This document shows, one piece after another, positions 60,626 to 64,000 of a stretch of 64,000 nucleotides of DNA. The first letter of the stretch is position 1, and every line of letters starts with the position of its first letter. Source of the stretch: Actinomycetes bacterium (lineage in GTDB: Bacteria; Actinomycetota; Acidimicrobiia; Acidimicrobiales; Palsa-688). The stretch covers positions 17,407-81,406 of the forward strand of contig JAJZIY010000009.1 of NCBI GenBank assembly GCA_021828475.1, written 5' to 3'. The position numbers and the translations under genes are program-made. Below the pieces are notes generated by a model. That model saw nothing but the letters and a program-made list of their open reading frames with translations, ran no database searches and was not told the origin of the DNA.

Positions 60626-60687
60626 GCACGGCCGGGCCGGTGCCGGCACCGGGAGCGGTTCAGGCGGAGCCCGGGCAGTCGCGGTGA
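60622..60687 (+). CDS. 21-codon mini-ORF in an ATGA relay
   Basis: ATG overlaps the previous TGA, encodes a Pro/Ala/Gly-rich 21-mer (begins MSTAGPVPAPG) and stops in a TGA overlapping the GTG of the DUF2505 gene. No similarity to a known protein. Confidence 0.4.
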   Translation: MSTAGPVPAPGAVQAEPGQSR

Positions 60688-61178
60688 AGATCGTGGTGGA
60701 CGAGCTCATCGCCGTGGCCACCGAGCAGGCCGAGGAGACCTTCCTGGACCCCGAGTTCTACGCCGGCCTCGGTGCTCTCGGCGCCATCGCCCCGCCCGAG
60801 TTGCGTTCGCTCGCCCGCTCCGAGCACCATGCCACCGCCGTCGTCGCCTACCGCTTCTCCGGCCAGCTCAACGGGCCAGCGCGCCGACTGCTCGACCCCG
60901 CCAAGCTGTCGTGGGCGCAGGTGACGGAGATGGACCTCGAGACACACCGTGCGCAAGTGACCATGGTCCCGGACAACTACGCCAACCTCCTGTCGTTCGC
61001 TGGATGGTACGAGTTGTCGGACGCGGGCCCGGGCCGCTGCCGCCAACACCTCGAAGCCGACCTGCGCGTGCACGTGCCGCTGCTCGGGCCGCTTGCGGAG
61101 CGGGCACTGGCCACCAGCGTGCGGGACAACCTCGCCGGTACCGCACGCCTGGTCGAGTCGTTCGCCGGGCAGCGATGA
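60684..61178 (+). CDS. DUF2505 protein (START-like lipid-binding fold)
   Basis: 164 aa. Matches the DUF2505 pattern common in actinobacteria: DPEFYAGLGALGAIAPPELRS near the N-terminus, VAYRFSGQLNGPARRLLDP, and RCRQHLEADLRVHVPLLGPLAERALATSVRDNLA. The family has a SRPBCC-like fold; ligand unknown. GTG start overlaps the TGA of the mini-ORF; the stop overlaps the next ATG. Confidence 0.88.
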   Translation: MKIVVDELIAVATEQAEETFLDPEFYAGLGALGAIAPPELRSLARSEHHATAVVAYRFSGQLNGPARRLLDPAKLSWAQVTEMDLETHRAQVTMVPDNYANLLSFAGWYELSDAGPGRCRQHLEADLRVHVPLLGPLAERALATSVRDNLAGTARLVESFAGQR

Positions 61179-62029
61179 GCGCCGGGGCCAACGGGGCGGC
61201 CCTTGGCCGGCTGATGGCACAGCACCTCTCGGGCTGGCCGGCACCGGGGGCGATGGGTGCCATCGTGGGCGCGCAGGCCACGGGGACGACCGCGGCAACG
61301 GCCGGCGACGACGACCGCGTGTTCGAATGGGCCTCTGTCACAAAGCTGCTCGTCGGGCTGTCGTGCCTGGTGGCGCTGGAGGAGGGGACGGTCGGGCTGG
61401 AGGACGAGGCCGGGCCGCCGGGCTCCACCCTCGGCCACCTGCTGGCGCACGCATCGGGCCTGCCGTTCGAGGCCGAACGCCCGGTCGCCCCACCAGGTCG
61501 TAGGCGCATCTACTCCAATCGGGGCATCGAGGTCGCCGCGGCACACCTCGCCGGCAGGGCCGGCATGCCCTTCGAGGCGTACCTGCACGAGGCTGTCCTC
61601 GGGCCGCTCGGGATGGCGGGCACGACGCTGGCTGGCTCTCCCGCCCACGGTGCGCGGGGGCCCCTGGCAGACATCCTGGCGCTGGCTGCTGAGCTGCGCT
61701 CGCCGACTCTCGTCGCGCCTGAGACCCTGTCCAGGGCCACGGCCGTAGCGTGGCCCGGCCTGTCGGGCGTACTGCCGGGGTTCGGCCGCCACGACCCGTG
61801 CGACTGGGGCTTCGGGCCCGAGGTGAAAGGGGCCAAGTCACCTCATTGGACCGGCAAGGCGAACTCGCCGCGCACCTACGGCCACTTCGGCCAGTCGGGC
61901 TCTTTCCTCTGGGTGGACCCAGACGTCGGCGTAGCCATGGCCGGCCTGTCCGCCCACCCTTTCGGGCCCTGGGCGCGCGACGCCTGGCCGGCAGTGTCCG
62001 ACGCCGTGCTCGGCTCGGTCGGTACCTGA
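61175..62029 (+). CDS. Serine hydrolase, beta-lactamase/DD-peptidase family
   Basis: 284 aa. Class C-type fold: SxxK in WASVTKLLVGL (nucleophile Ser), YxN in IYSNRGIEVAA and HFGQSG in place of KTG. No signal peptide, so probably a cytoplasmic esterase-like enzyme rather than a penicillin-binding protein. Coupled to DUF2505 by ATGA. The last codons and stop are duplicated downstream. Confidence 0.9.
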   Translation: MSAGANGAALGRLMAQHLSGWPAPGAMGAIVGAQATGTTAATAGDDDRVFEWASVTKLLVGLSCLVALEEGTVGLEDEAGPPGSTLGHLLAHASGLPFEAERPVAPPGRRRIYSNRGIEVAAAHLAGRAGMPFEAYLHEAVLGPLGMAGTTLAGSPAHGARGPLADILALAAELRSPTLVAPETLSRATAVAWPGLSGVLPGFGRHDPCDWGFGPEVKGAKSPHWTGKANSPRTYGHFGQSGSFLWVDPDVGVAMAGLSAHPFGPWARDAWPAVSDAVLGSVGT

Positions 62030-62055
62030 GGCTCCGTCGGTACCTGAGGCTCGGG
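62012..62055. repeat. 18-bp tandem duplication across the hydrolase stop
   Basis: GGCTCGGTCGGTACCTGA (62012-62029) and GGCTCCGTCGGTACCTGA (62030-62047), then GGCTCGGG. Each unit carries a stop codon. Confidence 0.9.
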
Positions 62056-62074
62056 AGGCACCCCGGTCACCGGC

Positions 62075-62959
62075 TCAGGCGCTGGCGCGCTTGCGGTCCC
62101 GCCCGTGGCCCGAGGCCTGTTCCTCGTCTTCGGTCCCGTCGTCGTCCCGGGCGTGCTGGCCGCGCCCCGACGGGCCGCCCGCCCTGGCGAGGCTGGCCTC
62201 GAGGGCAGCCATGAGGTCCACCACCGGGGAGGGTCGCTCGACCGCCTCGGGGGCGGCGATCTCGTTGCCCTCAGCCTTGGCTTCGATCAGCCCCATCACC
62301 TTGTCGCGGAAATCGTCCCGGTACTTCTCCGGCTCCCAGTCAGCTGACAGTGAGGTGACCAGCTGGCGGGCCATGTTGAGCTCGCGCTCGTTGGGCCTGG
62401 TGTCCCGGATGGTCCGGACGTCGAGCTCGGAAGGGGCGACCACCTCGTCGGCGAACAACAGAGTCGACAGCACCAGCACACCGTCGCGCGGGCGCAGGGC
62501 GGCGAGGTACTGCTTGGTGCGCAGCACGAAACGGCCGATACCCACCTTGCCCGTGCCCTCCATGGCCTCGACGAGCAGTGCGTACGGCCTGGCCGCCGGC
62601 CCGTCGGGGACGAGGTAGTAGCTGTGCTCGAAGTAGAGGGGGTCGATCTCCGCCAAGTCGACGAACTCCTCGATGTCGATGCTGCGGCTCGCCTCAGGGG
62701 CCAGGGACTCCAGCTCCTCCGGGCCCAGCACCACGTACCGGTCCTTTTGGATCTCGTAGCCCTTCACGATCTCCGAGTAGTCGACCTCCTCACCGTCGAG
62801 CGAACAGACCCGCTTCTGGTTGACCCGGCCGCCGTCAGTGGCGTGGATCTGGTGGAAGCGCACATCCTTGGGAGAGGTGGCCGTGGTCAGCCTGACAGGC
62901 ACGTTTACAAGCCCGAAACTTATGGACCCGCTCCAGATCGACCGAGGCATGACACCCAT
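62075..62959 (-). CDS. ku: NHEJ end-binding protein Ku
   Basis: 294 aa. Homodimeric ring that binds double-strand break ends and recruits ligase. Starts PRSIWSGSISFGLVNVPVRL, then FHQIHATDGGRVNQKRVCSLDGEEVDYSEIVKGYEI and RPNERELNMARQLVTSLSADWEPEKYRDDF. The C-terminal 30 residues are a basic/acidic tail (GRGQHARDDDG, GHGRDRKRASA), as in long Ku proteins. ATG 62959 or 62950. No LigD gene lies in the window. Divergent from nurA across 47 bp. Confidence 0.97.
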   Translation of the reverse strand: MGVMPRSIWSGSISFGLVNVPVRLTTATSPKDVRFHQIHATDGGRVNQKRVCSLDGEEVDYSEIVKGYEIQKDRYVVLGPEELESLAPEASRSIDIEEFVDLAEIDPLYFEHSYYLVPDGPAARPYALLVEAMEGTGKVGIGRFVLRTKQYLAALRPRDGVLVLSTLLFADEVVAPSELDVRTIRDTRPNERELNMARQLVTSLSADWEPEKYRDDFRDKVMGLIEAKAEGNEIAAPEAVERPSPVVDLMAALEASLARAGGPSGRGQHARDDDGTEDEEQASGHGRDRKRASA

Positions 62960-62993
62960 TGTGCCTGCTGGCTTGGCTAACAGCCGGGGTCGC

Positions 62994-62999
62994 TATCAT
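62994..62999 (+). promoter_or_regulatory. -10 box TATCAT of the nurA-like gene, leaderless arrangement
   Basis: TATCAT-TCCTCCC-GTG, seven bases from hexamer to start, inside the 47-bp gap shared with ku. Confidence 0.5.
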
Positions 63000-63006
63000 T
63001 CCTCCC

Positions 63007-63984
63007 GTGCCCACGCTCGACGAGGCGGCACAGCGCCTGGCCCGGCTCCTCACTGGTGACGGGCACGAGTACTCCGACCCGTCCGGGGGTGACCTCGAGT
63101 TCGTGGAGGAGGTGTCACCCAGGCCGCTGGAGCCCTTGCCTGCCCCGCCGGACTGCTGGGCTGTCGACGGCGGCCAGGCCCTGGTAGCCGATGCCCGCTG
63201 CGTCCAGGTTGCCGTCACGCGCGCGGCGCGCACCCGTTGGAAGGCCGGCGCCTGCACCCTGGAGGAGCAGACGGGCCTCTCCGTGCACGTCCTCCTGGGA
63301 GCCGACGGTGGACCGCAGGCCCGACGCTCCCTGGCCGAAACGGCAGCCCCCGTCGCCCCCGGGGCGCCCGTCGACCTCAACCTGCTGCGGGACTGGTCGG
63401 AGTGGGCGCTCGTGGCCGACAGCGTCGATCTCGCCGCGCCTGGCGGCGTGGTGCTTGTGGACGGCGATCTGCAGCCGGACTGGCGAGTGGCTGCGCACTG
63501 GCTCGGGGCCCTCCTCGAGCGGGCCACGGCCCGGGACGTCACCCTGGTCGGGGTGACCAAGCACAGCTCGCTCGCCCGCGGCAATGCCCCGCTGGTGGGC
63601 CGGCTCGAGCTGGAGGCCGAGAAACTGCTCGGAGCCCGGGCGCGCTGGTGGGCACCGGTCGGTACCCGGCGCCGGGAGCTCGGGCCTGGATTGCTCGTTG
63701 TCGTGGCGAGGCTCGACCCCGATGCCCGTTTCGCGTTCAGGGTCGACCTGCCCATCGGGACCGCTCCGGAAGCGGTCCTGGGCGGCCTCTGCGCCCTGAG
63801 CGACGACGCCGCCTTCCCTGGCTACCCGTACCCCCTCTCGGCCGCCGACCGGCTGGCGGCCTGCAGCGGCTGGGCGCGGGCCCAGTTGCGCGCCGACCTG
63901 GGCGCGGCCCTCGAAGCGGCGGGCGTGCCGCCCGAGGTCAGCGAGCGCGCCTTCGCCGACAGGCACCGCCTGATGGAGCGCTGA
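63007..63984 (+). CDS. nurA: NurA-domain nuclease
   Basis: 325 aa. NurA-type 5'-3' end-resection nuclease fold: WAVDGGQALVAD (first metal Asp) near 56, VVLVDGDLQPDW near 153, VTLVGVTKHSSLARG, and PGYPYPLSAADRLAACSG near the C-terminus are the family landmarks. NurA usually works with the HerA helicase, which could lie beyond the window edge. GTG 63007 chosen by the TATCAT box; the 16 residues before it in the track are promoter. Family call by motifs only. Confidence 0.8.
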   Translation: MPTLDEAAQRLARLLTGDGHEYSDPSGGDLEFVEEVSPRPLEPLPAPPDCWAVDGGQALVADARCVQVAVTRAARTRWKAGACTLEEQTGLSVHVLLGADGGPQARRSLAETAAPVAPGAPVDLNLLRDWSEWALVADSVDLAAPGGVVLVDGDLQPDWRVAAHWLGALLERATARDVTLVGVTKHSSLARGNAPLVGRLELEAEKLLGARARWWAPVGTRRRELGPGLLVVVARLDPDARFAFRVDLPIGTAPEAVLGGLCALSDDAAFPGYPYPLSAADRLAACSGWARAQLRADLGAALEAAGVPPEVSERAFADRHRLMER

Positions 63985-64000
63985 GCCGGCCGGGGCCTCC

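Overview
The window is a compact stretch of high-GC chromosome from an actinobacterium. Lsr2, a WhiB-family Fe-S regulator, a three-subunit PntAA/PntAB/PntB transhydrogenase, Ku, GTG/TTG starts and mostly TGA stops all point to Actinomycetota. The Thr-rich secreted protein with GYWL-type repeats and the many leaderless-looking genes make class Acidimicrobiia my best guess (inference, not proven). I see no insertion sequence, prophage, CRISPR array or replication origin; this is core chromosome with a few unusual modules.

Layout. 0.1-2.5 kb: OmpR-type two-component pair. 2.7-15.1 kb: stand-alone Lrp ligand-binding domain, DMT transporter, trpD, FGGY kinase, two Thr-rich exported proteins, CtaG-like membrane protein, S9 peptidase, DUF3817 and a small membrane protein. 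15.3-18.2 kb: pntAA-pntAB-pntB. 18.4-22.2 kb: lsr2, three tRNAs (Val, Met/Ile2, Asn), a WhiB regulator, an IMPase-family phosphatase, a minimal metallopeptidase. 22.3-33.7 kb, all minus strand: HTH-HIT-phoH-ybeY-corC-like-era-uppS-recO-glyS-dnaG-rpoD, a housekeeping run for rRNA maturation, repair, replication priming and the primary sigma factor. 33.7-37.7 kb: Pro-rich membrane protein, hemW, fabD, an unknown. 37.7-42.1 kb: leuB-ilvE-cimA behind a transcription attenuator, and divergent greA. 42.2-46.7 kb: a three-gene signalling operon (polytopic permease-like histidine kinase, lone receiver, receiver-EAL). 46.8-50.3 kb: metH. 50.4-53.6 kb: flavin electron-transfer cluster (ferric-reductase-like, FMN-binding, apbE). 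53.7-59.5 kb: lpdA, E2, a LipB-LipA fusion and an M24 peptidase. 59.6-64 kb: metal-binding-type lipoprotein, DUF2505, serine hydrolase, then divergent ku and nurA.

Themes across genes. About a dozen genes have a TANNNT hexamer ending 6-8 bases before the start codon, the signature of leaderless mRNAs. In four cases the TAG/TAA stop of the upstream gene forms the first bases of that hexamer. Many other genes are joined by ATGA/GTGA overlaps. Short tandem duplications recur at or just after stop codons. The most interesting modules are the permease-like kinase linked to c-di-GMP hydrolysis, the branched-chain amino acid attenuator, the LipB-LipA fusion, the Ku/NurA pair, and the flavin cluster carrying a truncated reductase paralogue. 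All calls come from reading the sequence; no database search was run.
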